DNA from: Globomyces pollinis-pini
Taxonomy: Eukaryota > Chytridiomycota > Chytridiomycetes > Rhizophydiales > Globomycetaceae
Length of the DNA: 10,050 nt
Reading direction: 5' to 3'
Assembly: GCA_025399215.1 (NCBI GenBank)
Contig: MU621154.1
Span: 61,400-71,449 of the forward strand
Below, piece by piece: positions 1 to 7,611 of this stretch. How positions within the stretch are numbered: the stretch's first letter is position 1; every line of letters begins with the position of its first letter. The position numbers and the translations under genes were made by a program. Under the pieces are notes generated by a model. The model was not told where the DNA came from and did no database searches. It was given only the letters and a program-made list of their open reading frames with translations.

Positions 1-180
1 TTAGATTCAGGATTGAAAGTAAATACACATCCATTTGGAACAATGAAGAATGAGGAATTGGTTAGACGGTATCATACTACAAAGTATGTTGATCAGTTTC
101 GAAGCTATCAGAAAACGTATATTGATAAGGTGATTGATGAACATCATGCTTTCAGATCCTATGAGCTGCATTCTTATTAG
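1..180 (+). CDS. 3' end of a cyclic-nucleotide-binding-domain protein (partial, tandem paralogue)
   Basis: Frame 1 is open from the left edge to the TAG at 178-180 and gives the last 59 residues of a protein whose start lies outside the window. The segment aligns without gaps to the end of the cNBD gene at 2168-4246. Shared positions include GLK...HP.G.M, RY.TTK, VDQF/VEQF, YQK.YIDKV and the identical ending YELHSY followed by TAG. The two are about half identical here, so this is an older tandem duplication, not a recent copy. This tail lies downstream of the second cNBD fold and carries no ligand-binding residues. No intron is visible in it. Identity as a paralogue is directly visible; the cyclic-nucleotide function is inferred from the complete neighbour. 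Confidence 0.85.
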   Translation, partial: LDSGLKVNTHPFGTMKNEELVRRYHTTKYVDQFRSYQKTYIDKVIDEHHAFRSYELHSY

Positions 181-401
181 CATTAACAAATTTTGAATAT
201 ATTTAAACAGTTAGCATAAATAAGTTGAGTTGTATTATGGATATTTATTTCCGTTTCTATAAAAAAACACTGAGTATTAAAATGACTATGCAATAGTTGC
301 TGTTTTGAATAGATTTACTGTGTTGAGATAAGCTAATAAGCAATAAACTATGCAAAATTCATCTTGTTTTAAGTTGATCCAGTATATTCTTTTATGGGTT
401 T
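181..401. other. Intergenic spacer downstream of the partial cNBD gene
   Basis: AT-rich spacer between the stop of the left-edge gene and the start of the inverted-repeat element. No reading frame or RNA gene was recognised. It does not resemble the spacer after the second cNBD gene (4247-4412), so the duplication homology seems to end close to the stop codon. The decamer ATGGGTTTAA lies at 394-403, directly against the element's left end. Confidence 0.5.
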
Positions 402-650
402 AACTATTCAACCCTAGTAGGGTTGCTTATTCCACCCTACTTTTTATTTCGCCCTACTTTTCCCATATAAAAAACGCCTCAAAAATTATTCCACCCTACT
501 TTATCGCCCTACCTGTTATTTCCATAATTTGAAGTCTTGGACTCATTACTTTAACACATACAACTATGTTATCTTCACACTAACCAACTATGAAAGTTTC
601 ATAAACTAGGAATACAAAACCCATTGTAACAAATTTATTAATCCTCCGAA
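402..650 (+). repeat. Left terminal inverted repeat
   Basis: Left arm of the element. It begins AACTATTCAACCCTAG and contains, just inside the end, an imperfect 17-nt palindrome at 410-426 (CAACCCTA-G-TAGGGTTG). Two related internal units follow, each TTATTCCACCCTACTTT then an AT spacer then CGCCCTAC, starting at 427 and at 486. The first 122 nt match the right arm exactly; beyond 523 the arm diverges. Confidence 0.9.
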
Positions 651-1192
651 AAAGAAAACATTTTATACGATTCAATTAGTCAACTTTATTTTAATGATTA
701 CACATCACCAGAATTTCAAGTATTGATTAACGTTTTATATACTATAGAAATTTTATATAATTACTCTGAAAATAATGTTATAAATACATTATATGTATTT
801 AGGTTGAGATGACTTTTGGCAAATAATCTATAAGCAATGACCCATATATATTCTTTAGCGTATTTCCATTTCGAATATTGTCTACTTCTGTTCTGGTTTT
901 CCAAATCTCTGAAGATTCTAAGTTTATTTAATTTGTTTATAAGAAAATGGGTTCTCGGAGGATAAATAAGTTAATGGGTTTAATGGGTTTTGTAATGAAA
1001 CTTTCATAGTTGGTTAGTGTGAAGATAACTTAGTTGTTTGAGTTGAAGAATGAGTCCAAGACTTCAAATGACGGAAATAACAGGTAGGGCGATAAAGTAG
1101 GGTGGAATAATTTTTGAGGCGTTTTTTATATGGGAAAAGTAGGGCGAAATAAAAAGTAGGGTGGAATAAGCAACCCTACTAGGGTTGAATAG
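404..1192. mobile_element. MITE-like non-autonomous DNA transposon with long terminal inverted repeats
   Basis: The two ends are long inverted repeats and the interior (651-954) has no substantial open frame, so this is a non-autonomous element or solo foldback of about 790 bp. The outer 122 nt of each arm (402-523 and 1073-1194) are exact reverse complements. Homology then continues with substitutions and indels inwards to about 650 and 955, at a shared CCTCCGA/TCGGAGG. Target-site duplication is ambiguous. A TA dinucleotide borders TTCAACCC at 405-406 and its mirror at 1190-1191, as a Tc1/mariner-type insertion would leave. The symmetry, however, extends two or three bases further out (AAC...GTT), so the TA could belong to the repeat. 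Superfamily is not assigned. Confidence 0.85.
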
Positions 1193-1194
1193 TT
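955..1194 (-). repeat. Right terminal inverted repeat
   Basis: Right arm, the reverse complement of 402-650. 1073-1194 is identical to 402-523. 955-1072 matches with scattered substitutions and indels, including an extra ATGGGTTTAA-containing stretch near 974. The terminal palindrome and both CCACCCTAC/CGCCCTAC units are mirrored. If transcribed across both arms, the RNA could fold into a stem of more than 120 bp. Confidence 0.9.
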
Positions 1195-2167
1195 TTTTTC
1201 TTCTTTTATTTATTGGACTTGGCAGAATGGTTACTTCTAAAGTGCTTATCCTATAAAGTTCTTCTGCTAAACAGTTTGGGGAGTGGCATTAATGGGTGTC
1301 CTTGATTGTAAATGTCGACAATTGTAATGAAAACTAAATGATGACAGATGAATTTGAAGTTGGTAGGTTTAGTTTGCTAGAAATTTCCCATACTGTTATA
1401 TCTACATCTAATCGTTTTCCAATAATAGTATATTGAGTTTGTGTTTATGATCGAAGTGATTAACGTTTAAAATATTCTTGAGGTTGGGTTGGTATCCGAT
1501 TTTGTGTGAAGATGGTTTTAGGTACATGAATCATGTAAACATGATACTTGGTCGATGGTATTCATGTTAATTAGATAATTATTGAATGCATTCCACTGAT
1601 CGTCATTGGAAATAATGGACACCAATTTTTTGTCCATGAATGAGGGACTCTAACATTCGTTATTTTGAGGGTATAAAATGCGATAAAACTTGTTGGTCCA
1701 AATGGAAAGTCACTTTCTTAGGTGAAAACCAAAATTATTGAATGTGATTTCGAATGTGTGTGGAGATGGAAATTGGGTACGTGGACTAGGATGACATAGT
1801 CATCATACTCATCACAGTCTTTTGAAACCATTTTGAATCTCTTTTAACAATTGAATCACCGTCATTTAAATGTATCCAGATGCCAATGTAGCTGTGCTTA
1901 GATTCTGTCTCCAATAATTGATTTAATTGCTATAATCCTATATATTTTGGAAATAACATCTTTCATGATCAAGGTATTATAGTTTGTTAATTTTAGAACC
2001 ACGCTATGGGTTTAATGAAGGTGGAGTGAGTTCGTTGCCAACTATTTGTTTGAGGTAAACAAATACAAACAAATGGATGCCATGAATAAGATAATAATTT
2101 GTTTATCATAAATTATTTTGGAACTCGTTTGAATATTGGATCAGCATCTTTTATATCAAAATACTAG
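1195..2167. other. Gene-free stretch upstream of the cNBD gene
   Basis: About 970 nt without a frame or motif that I can assign on either strand. It should include the promoter and the missing 5' exon of the cNBD gene, because that gene's first visible exon has no ATG. An ATG at 2073 opens a 12-codon frame but does not join the next exon in phase at any splice site I tried. No convincing TATA element could be chosen in such AT-rich sequence. Confidence 0.4.
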
Positions 2168-4246
2168 ATATTGGACACCATTAACTTTATTAACCAACCA
2201 AATGTAACTATTGAATTAAACACTAATTTTTTTGAATTATTAACAGATAAAGTTGGTCTTAGTAAAACACATCCAACTCAAAAAGAATTGAAAATGAACA
2301 GTTGTAAAATACTGGATATTGCAGAAAATTTGACTTTTCGGAAATCCGAATTAAAATCTGTTCAGGAACATAAAAAACAGTAAAATTATATCAAATTAAA
2401 ATACAGTCGAGAAGAAAAAACAGGAATAGTGGATGATATACAAAAAGATTTTGAAATTGAAATGTACAATGAATTCAAATTAAATTTAGTTTTTCACCAT
2501 TGGCAATAGCTATTGAAGAAAAACCTGTAAGAGCTTCTAGACTTGAGCGACAAAGTCGAGTGGTAGGATTCCAAAAATCTGAAGCTCATCTTAACAAAAA
2601 ACAATACAATTTAACCGCAATGAAATCAGAGAAAACATCGGCATTACCAATGATTCAAGCAATGAGTAACCAGTATTCTTACAATTTCGATTATTATGAG
2701 GATTTGAAGAAATCCTTTGAGAATTCAAAAAAGAAAAAGAAATCTATAAAGAAAGTTAGTAAAGAATCAATCATGTTTGATCAATTACGTGATCTATTGC
2801 AACAGGATACATATGAATGTAATGCTGATATGTATGAAGATAGTGAACAGATCCATAAGGTGATTATTATATTCAATCTAACAATAATAGCTTAGATTAC
2901 AGGGTATAATGGATATAGTTAAAGGCAAACCTAAACCATGCAAACTCTACAATGGGTATCAAGCAGACACTTGGTATCGCTTATCAGGTCAGGCGTCAAA
3001 GGCAAACAAGATTACCCCAAAGTTACCCCCACCAGAAAGCAAACAATGCTTCTTACGAAAAGTAGCTTCAGCATTACCTGCTGATTCTATTGCAAGAGTC
3101 AAATTTGCACTTGATCAAGAACATCCATCAGAAGCACATGCCGTCTTTAAAAAGATTGACAAGTTGAATCGAAAGAAACGTGTCATTATCGATAAACAAC
3201 TGTTTATTGATTTGTTACAGTTACCGAAGGATTTGAGAACAAAAGAACATCGTCGCTATATTGATGATTTTTTACGATCATTACCTGCATTTCAAACCAC
3301 GCCAGAATATATATTTCCACATCTGGCCAAGGAGTTGAATGTGGTCAGTTACCCAAAAGATCATATACTGTTTTACCAAGGTGATCCTGGAGACAAATGG
3401 TATTAGCTGATGATGTTAACCATTAGGTATGTTATTTTGGAAGGAACGATCTCGATTTCAATCAACAAACCAGGCTGGCCTGGACCTCCTCCAATCCCTC
3501 AGATTCCAGTGGCAGCCATGAGAGAAGGAGATAAGTTTGGAGATCTGGCTCTATTGAATGATTTACTTCGAAGCACATCTGTCACCATCAGTAGTGATCA
3601 TTGTACATTTATAACCCTGGACAAACCTCAGTTTATTCGATTGATGGGACCTGCCACTAAACATGAAACAAGTGAGAAGATGACATTTCTTAGGAAAGTT
3701 TCTTTATTTGCATCGATGGATCGGAAATCATTGAAACAGGTGGCAGATAAAACAGTAGTACGACAAGCCAAAGAGGATACGATATTGATCAAAGAAGGTC
3801 AGACATTGGCGACAGCTTTTGTGATCCGGAAAGGAATATGTGCAGTTTTTAAAAGTTCCGCAATCAAAAAAGATGGGTAATTTATTCAGTATTAACAGAT
3901 TTGCGATAGAGTGAAGAAACAACTTCTTCTTGGCCATATTCGCAAATATGAATCTTTTAATCAGGAATCTATATGGGGTAATATGGGTGTGAAACTGGTG
4001 TCTCCATTTACAGTAGTATCTATCGGAGCAATAGAGTTCGCTACGATAATTATTCAGAAAGAATGGTTAAATGCAGGATTGAAATTGGAAAAGCATCCAC
4101 TTGGGATAATGCACGAGGACGAAATAGTTCACCGATATAATACTACCAAAGCTGTTGAGCAGTTTTATGTCTACCAGAAAAAGTATATTGATAAAGTAGT
4201 GAGTGAAAGAGAAGCTACCAAACCTTATGAGCTGCATTCTTATTAG
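2168..4246 (+). CDS. Protein with two cyclic-nucleotide-binding domains (CNBD2-like), six exons split by micro-introns
   Basis: Proposed exons are 2168-2379, 2407-2463, 2490-2859, 2891-3399, 3427-3876 and 3910-4246. They sum to 1935 nt, one frame ending at TAG. The N-terminal ~330 residues are charged, with a lysine-rich run near residue 165. A first cNBD follows at about residues 338-445, with the beta-roll motif YQGDPGDKWYVILEG and a phosphate-binding cassette GDKFGDLALLNDLLRSTS; the Arg that contacts the cyclic phosphate is present, and Asp replaces the usual Glu. A second, weaker cNBD (about 470-590, starting FLRKVSLFASM) lacks a recognisable cassette, as is common in the second domain of CNBD2-like proteins. 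Family knowledge suggests a cAMP/cGMP sensor with no catalytic domain. The 5' end is uncertain: a TAG precedes the first codon, so 2168 is probably a splice acceptor; the first in-frame ATG is 2294. A tandem paralogue ends at 180. Confidence 0.75.
2380..2406 (+). other. Micro-intron 1 of the cNBD gene (27 nt)
   Basis: GTAAAA donor, AATACAG acceptor. It removes the in-frame TAA at 2381-2383 and joins ...VQEHKK to HREEKTGIVDDIQK in frame. Confidence 0.65.
2464..2489 (+). other. Micro-intron 2 of the cNBD gene (26 nt)
   Basis: GTACAA donor, AAATTTAG acceptor. The 26-nt length shifts from the reading frame of exon 2 to that of exon 3 exactly as required, giving DFEIEIFSPLAIAIEEK. Confidence 0.65.
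2860..2890 (+). other. Micro-intron 3 of the cNBD gene (31 nt, or 43 nt)
   Basis: GTGATT donor, branch-like TCTAAC at 2878-2883, acceptor AATAATAG. A second in-frame acceptor at 2902 (TTACAG) would give 43 nt and drop four residues (LRLQ); the sequence cannot decide between them. Confidence 0.6.
3400..3426 (+). other. Micro-intron 4 of the cNBD gene (27 nt)
   Basis: GTATTA donor, branch-like GTTAAC, acceptor CATTAG. Removal deletes an in-frame TAG and restores the conserved cNBD beta-roll GDPGDKWYVILEG. The intact motif is strong evidence that this is an intron and not a disabling insertion. Confidence 0.8.
3877..3909 (+). other. Micro-intron 5 of the cNBD gene (33 nt)
   Basis: GTAATT donor, branch-like ATTAAC at 3891-3896, acceptor GATAG. 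It removes two in-frame stops and joins SAIKKDG to VKKQLLLGHIRKYESF. The nearer AG at 3898 would give 22 nt but breaks the frame. Confidence 0.65.
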
Positions 4247-4412
4247 AAACTCTTTGATTTATAAATATAATACTGGTTAATTTGTATAGCAAAGTAAATA
4301 CATTACTGAGAAAATGAGAACTTCATTCAAATTGAGATAAGTGGGAAAGGTATCTTAATGACCTACCTTCCTTTTTGCTTTGTGGAATGTAATGTAACTA
4401 TCTCAGAACGCG

Positions 4413-5437
4413 ATGAAAATTCACCTATTTAGATTACAGATGCGCATTTCTTCTATAGATATAATATTTACCACTACCAATGGAATATCAGTGATAGTTA
4501 TCATTATATCTTTATTTTTGGATATCTGCTACAAATCACTCCAGAGTTGGAAACATCAACAAAACCTTTTAGGACTATTAATAAGAGTAGGATTATTGCT
4601 ATATCATATCGGATTGATATTTTTCAATACAGCAACTATTTTGCTTGAAGATTCTAATTTCCAATACAAATACTATAAAATTCCCATGGCAGTTACTCAG
4701 TATATCTATCAAATCTCATTGGCTGCAGTCTTCATTAGTTTTTTTCAGTTTGGAATTAATTATTTGTTGTCTATGGCGAATTTATTACCAAGGTCAAGGT
4801 TGAATCAACTATTAGTTATACATCAGGGAAATCTACCCTATTATTCAATGACATTTTTTGTTATAATCTGGTTGGAAATCACTGTGCTTTATGTAACTTT
4901 TATAGACGCACCCCAATTATCTTTACTTTTTCGAATTGTTGGTATTTTGGTTTACGAAGTTGTTATTTTGCTGTTCATGTTGCCTATTGGAGTAGATTTG
5001 ACAATTGCTTGGGTTACATACCAATATCATAGAAAGTCTCAAAGTACTGCATATCGGATCTTCAATTTTCAAACCAAAACTTTTGATACCGTTTCCTTTT
5101 CATTTGTAAAAATCCTTGGCATTTTCACAGTTGGCATTATATACCTATTGATTAACATCATACCACAGTTGCTTGATTGTATATTTATTCTGAAAATGAA
5201 CTTGAATCTCGCTAAAGAATCGTACATATATTCCACCAAACCTGGCCATTACGCTTCATCACTGACAATTATAAACGGACTTAGTGGAGCAGCTGCAGTA
5301 ACTGCACTTTTCTTGTCAAACTACTTTGTAAAGGTAAATGATACTTTCATTTTATTTGTTAGTCATCAACGAATAATTTAAAGGTATTTAATTCACTACT
5401 AAAAATGCAGTTGTCTAGTCATGCTATTAGAAATTAG
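4413..5437 (+). CDS. Orphan polytopic membrane protein with about seven transmembrane helices
   Basis: ATG at 4413 opens a long frame of very hydrophobic sequence. Hydrophobic spans lie at roughly residues 22-40, 52-78, 90-118, 143-165, 170-200, 225-262 and 285-308, separated by short charged loops such as MANLLPRSRLN and YQYHRKSQST. No signal peptide, catalytic motif or GPCR hallmark (DRY, NPxxY) was found, so I do not assign a family; seven helices is compatible with a receptor but proves nothing. The gene lies 166 nt after the cNBD stop on the same strand and converges on the Zn cluster gene. Two C-terminal models exist. Unspliced, the frame ends at TAA 5379-5381 (VNDTFILFVSHQRII). With two micro-introns (5334-5362 and 5384-5410) it ends at TAG 5435-5437 (SSTNNLKLSSHAIRN), just before AATAAA. 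Both give 322 residues. Met 10 is an alternative start. Confidence 0.7.
5334..5362 (+). other. Possible micro-intron in the membrane-protein gene (29 nt)
   Basis: GTAAAT donor directly after the AAG codon at 5331-5333, acceptor TTTGTTAG. It resembles the well-supported micro-introns nearby in size and borders. No conserved motif tests it, so retention and the unspliced ending remain possible. Confidence 0.5.
5384..5410 (+). other. Possible second micro-intron in the membrane-protein gene (27 nt)
   Basis: GTATTT donor, branch-like CTACTAAA, acceptor ATGCAG. It keeps frame whether spliced or retained. With the preceding intron it would leave a 21-nt microexon at 5363-5383 coding for SSTNNLK. 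Confidence 0.4.
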
Positions 5438-5438
5438 A

Positions 5439-5444
5439 AATAAA
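5439..5444 (+). promoter_or_regulatory. Candidate polyadenylation signal
   Basis: AATAAA begins two bases after the TAG that ends the spliced form of the membrane-protein gene. The match is exact, but A-rich hexamers are common in this AT-rich DNA. Confidence 0.3.
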
Positions 5445-5534
5445 AACATGGGTTTAATAAGTTGTCTATTGTCAAATATGCATTCAATATTTAAACACAA
5501 CACGATGTTTACGTTGTATTGTTAAGATATTTCA

Positions 5535-7231
5535 CTATCTAAATCCAGTGGAGCCAGCTAATGCAGCTTTGATCTTCATTGAAAATGTAGAGACTGGCGG
5601 ACAATGCCATATGCCTTGATGAATTAATGGGTATATAACCTTTTCAATTGTTTCAGTGACTTCCTGCAAGTATTCTAAATTTACAGGTGCGCTTCTTAAC
5701 CCGTTTAAAGCGGATTGACACACTTGATAGGCCATCGAGGCGGAAGAAATAAGTTGATAAGGATGAATTTTTTTGCATTCATTTTTTAAAGCCAGCTTTT
5801 CAATGTAGGCTAAAGCACGTATAGAAAGAATTAGAATATCATGTGATGAATAAATTGTGACTGGGCCAATGAATTTAAGTGAATATTTGGAAAATATCCC
5901 AAATCTAATTGCAGTACAATGAAGTATTGATAGAAACATGACCATTGACCTTGAGGGCAGGTTGTCAATTACCATATTGTTATTCAGTGGCGAATCTTCT
6001 TTTGGTTGGACGAATTCGGAGAGGTTTTGAAATGGGAAATTAACTTGTGATAAAAATTCATGAATTTGGACAATTTGCTGATGAAGAAAGTGAATTATTC
6101 TTCCAAGCTCTTCTTTATTATAGCTGGACTGCTTCAATTGAGAGAGATTTAAAACTTTTCGATAAACCCTAAGGAAATGTAACTGACATGGTAAGTTATC
6201 AATAGTTTCTTTGTCCAGTTCTTTTTTAAACAACAGATGCTGATGATATCCTATTGGATTCCATATTTTAATCAGCGTTTGTACAGGGAAATTGGTGGAG
6301 GTAAGTAGATCCGCATGACGGGAGTTGCTTTCTTCGATTATGAAACTAACATTTTGCGAATAACAGATATAAACATCCACAGTTAGCAACATAGATCTTA
6401 AAGCCATAACACGATTACAATCACTTGAAGTGCGTTCTGGAAGGTTTTCAATTGGAGGGAGTACAGCTTTTGTTTCGGGGTAATCTTTTGGGAATACAAA
6501 ATCAAGATCATAGAAAAGTTGATATTTCTTTGTGATTAAATATGTAAAGACTAAAATGATCAATTCTAATCATATTACATAAGAGTTTGTATCCATCATC
6601 AATTCGGCCATTTGCAAATATTTGTAACGAATCCAATAAATATTGATGAATTTTATCACATACAACAATATATGGAGAAGAGTTAGTGATCACATTGCAC
6701 ATATCAAGCGCATCATATATATTGCCAAAGTTGGGCAAGCCAGAGGAGAAATATGGATTTTTAGAAGTTGACATGGCATTGTAGACTCGCTTAGTTTTTT
6801 CCAATAGTATCTGATACTTCTCGTCTGCCAAACCTGTAGTAGGCAAAAGTTCTGAATTTTCAAGGTTCGTTAATCGCGCCGATAGTTCTTGGCTGCTGGA
6901 GCTGTCCAAAACATCAGTTGAGTCACTAAATTCTGAATCAACCTTTGGTGTTGCTCCAGCTAAATTGGTGGCAATATTGGAAATGTCGCTAGGTAAGATG
7001 GAATTACTATCTTGAAGAATGTGTCTATATGCTCTGTACCAAAAGTTATTTTTGATAAATGTACCTTTTGTAGCCTTTCTTATAGCTACAGTCAGGAACT
7101 GAAGTTTGCTTGGTTCTATTTTTAAACTCGACACAAGTATTGCACGGTAAATGACCATCGCATTTCTTCTTTCTCTTCCGGCAGTTATCTAGAATTCAGT
7201 ATCGTGCACAATTACCACAGCATACTTTCAT
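5535..7231 (-). CDS. Zn(II)2Cys6 fungal transcription factor with a fungal-specific regulatory domain
   Basis: Minus-strand exons 7231-7216, 7188-7065, 7033-6579 and 6550-5535 sum to 1611 nt (536 residues plus TAG). The start is fixed by an in-frame TAA just upstream of ATG 7231. Residues 5-39 form a GAL4-type binuclear zinc cluster: CDNCRKRKKKCDGHLPCNTC then a 14-residue loop to the sixth Cys (PDCSY). The first five Cys fit CX2CX6CX5CX2C; the last loop is longer than the usual 6-8. A Ser/Asp-rich linker (about 60-110) leads to a middle-homology-type helical region: ANGRIDDGYKLL (about 195) and, after intron 3, the LPERTSSDCNRVMAL stretch, which resembles the 'E..RR.fW' helix of the fungal transcription-factor domain. 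Such proteins act in the nucleus, often as dimers on CGG half-sites. It lies divergently from nothing intact; the dead ABC/NRPS locus is upstream on the same strand. Targets are unknown. Confidence 0.88.
6551..6578 (-). other. Micro-intron 3 of the Zn cluster gene (28 nt)
   Basis: GTAATA donor, branch-like ATTGAT, acceptor CATTTTAG. It joins GRIDDGYKLL to FFTYLITKKYQLF across two different frames. A 24-nt alternative (donor GTCTTT) exists but has a poorer donor and was not preferred. Confidence 0.75.
7034..7064 (-). other. Micro-intron 2 of the Zn cluster gene (31 nt)
   Basis: GTACAT donor, branch-like AATAAC, acceptor GGTACAG. It joins CSYKKGYKR to AYRHILQDSNS, removes a TAA and makes the required frame change. 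Confidence 0.85.
7189..7215 (-). other. Micro-intron 1 of the Zn cluster gene (27 nt)
   Basis: GTAATT donor, branch-like TACTGA, acceptor TTCTAG on the minus strand. It splits the aspartate codon between the first two zinc ligands; removal joins KVCC to DNCRKRKKKC and creates the CX2CX6C motif. Retention brings a TGA in frame after ten codons. Confidence 0.9.
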
Positions 7232-7611
7232 TTTAGTGCCGGTAGGTTATTAATTTGTTAGGGTTCAAATTTACCGTGGCGAGATTTCCATCCGTCTTAG
7301 ATTTGGTCTCCTGCAACTCACATCCACAATACATTCAGTCTTCACATTCAGTTATCAGAAAGCAATCTCAAATTGAAATTACTTGATTATCATTTAACTT
7401 GTGTGATGCAGGGGTTGAAGACAACAGTTTGTCAACTTAATCAGTAAGTAAGTGCAAAGTAGTTCCCTATTAATATCAAAAATTTAAATTTGTCTCATTC
7501 TTTGTCACTATTGGTTGTTTTTATAAATTTATTAGTGCCTTAGAAAATAATAGCTCATATCTCTGTTTAATACGGGTAGGATATGACATACGTATTTATA
7601 GTGAACGGTCA
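7232..7611. other. Spacer between the Zn cluster gene and the ABC relic
   Basis: 380 nt without a supported gene on either strand. It should contain the promoter of the minus-strand Zn cluster gene, but I see no distinctive operator, inverted CGG pair or repeat that I would defend. Confidence 0.4.

Noticed and set aside
7..189. Minus-strand open frame at the left edge
   Set aside because: Antisense to the conserved C-terminal tail shared by the two cNBD paralogues.
400..403. piggyBac-type TTAA target duplication at the element's left end
   Set aside because: TTAA is present at 400-403, but the right flank after 1192 is a T run with no TTAA.
2380..2489. A single 110-nt intron joining the first and third cNBD exons
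   Set aside because: It is in frame, but the segment 2407-2463 reads as a coherent charged peptide (HREEKTGIVDDIQKDFEIE) flanked by two borders like the other micro-introns. The two-intron model is preferred, though not proven.
2381..3880. Stop codons TAA/TAG read as amino acids (ciliate-like code) in the cNBD gene
   Set aside because: The interruptions each coincide with a GT...AG segment of 26-33 nt, one changes reading frame, and normal stops end the cNBD and Zn cluster genes. Micro-introns explain all of them.
3728..3937. Minus-strand open frame inside the cNBD gene
   Set aside because: Antisense shadow of the second cNBD exon; Cys/Phe-rich and without any recognisable domain.
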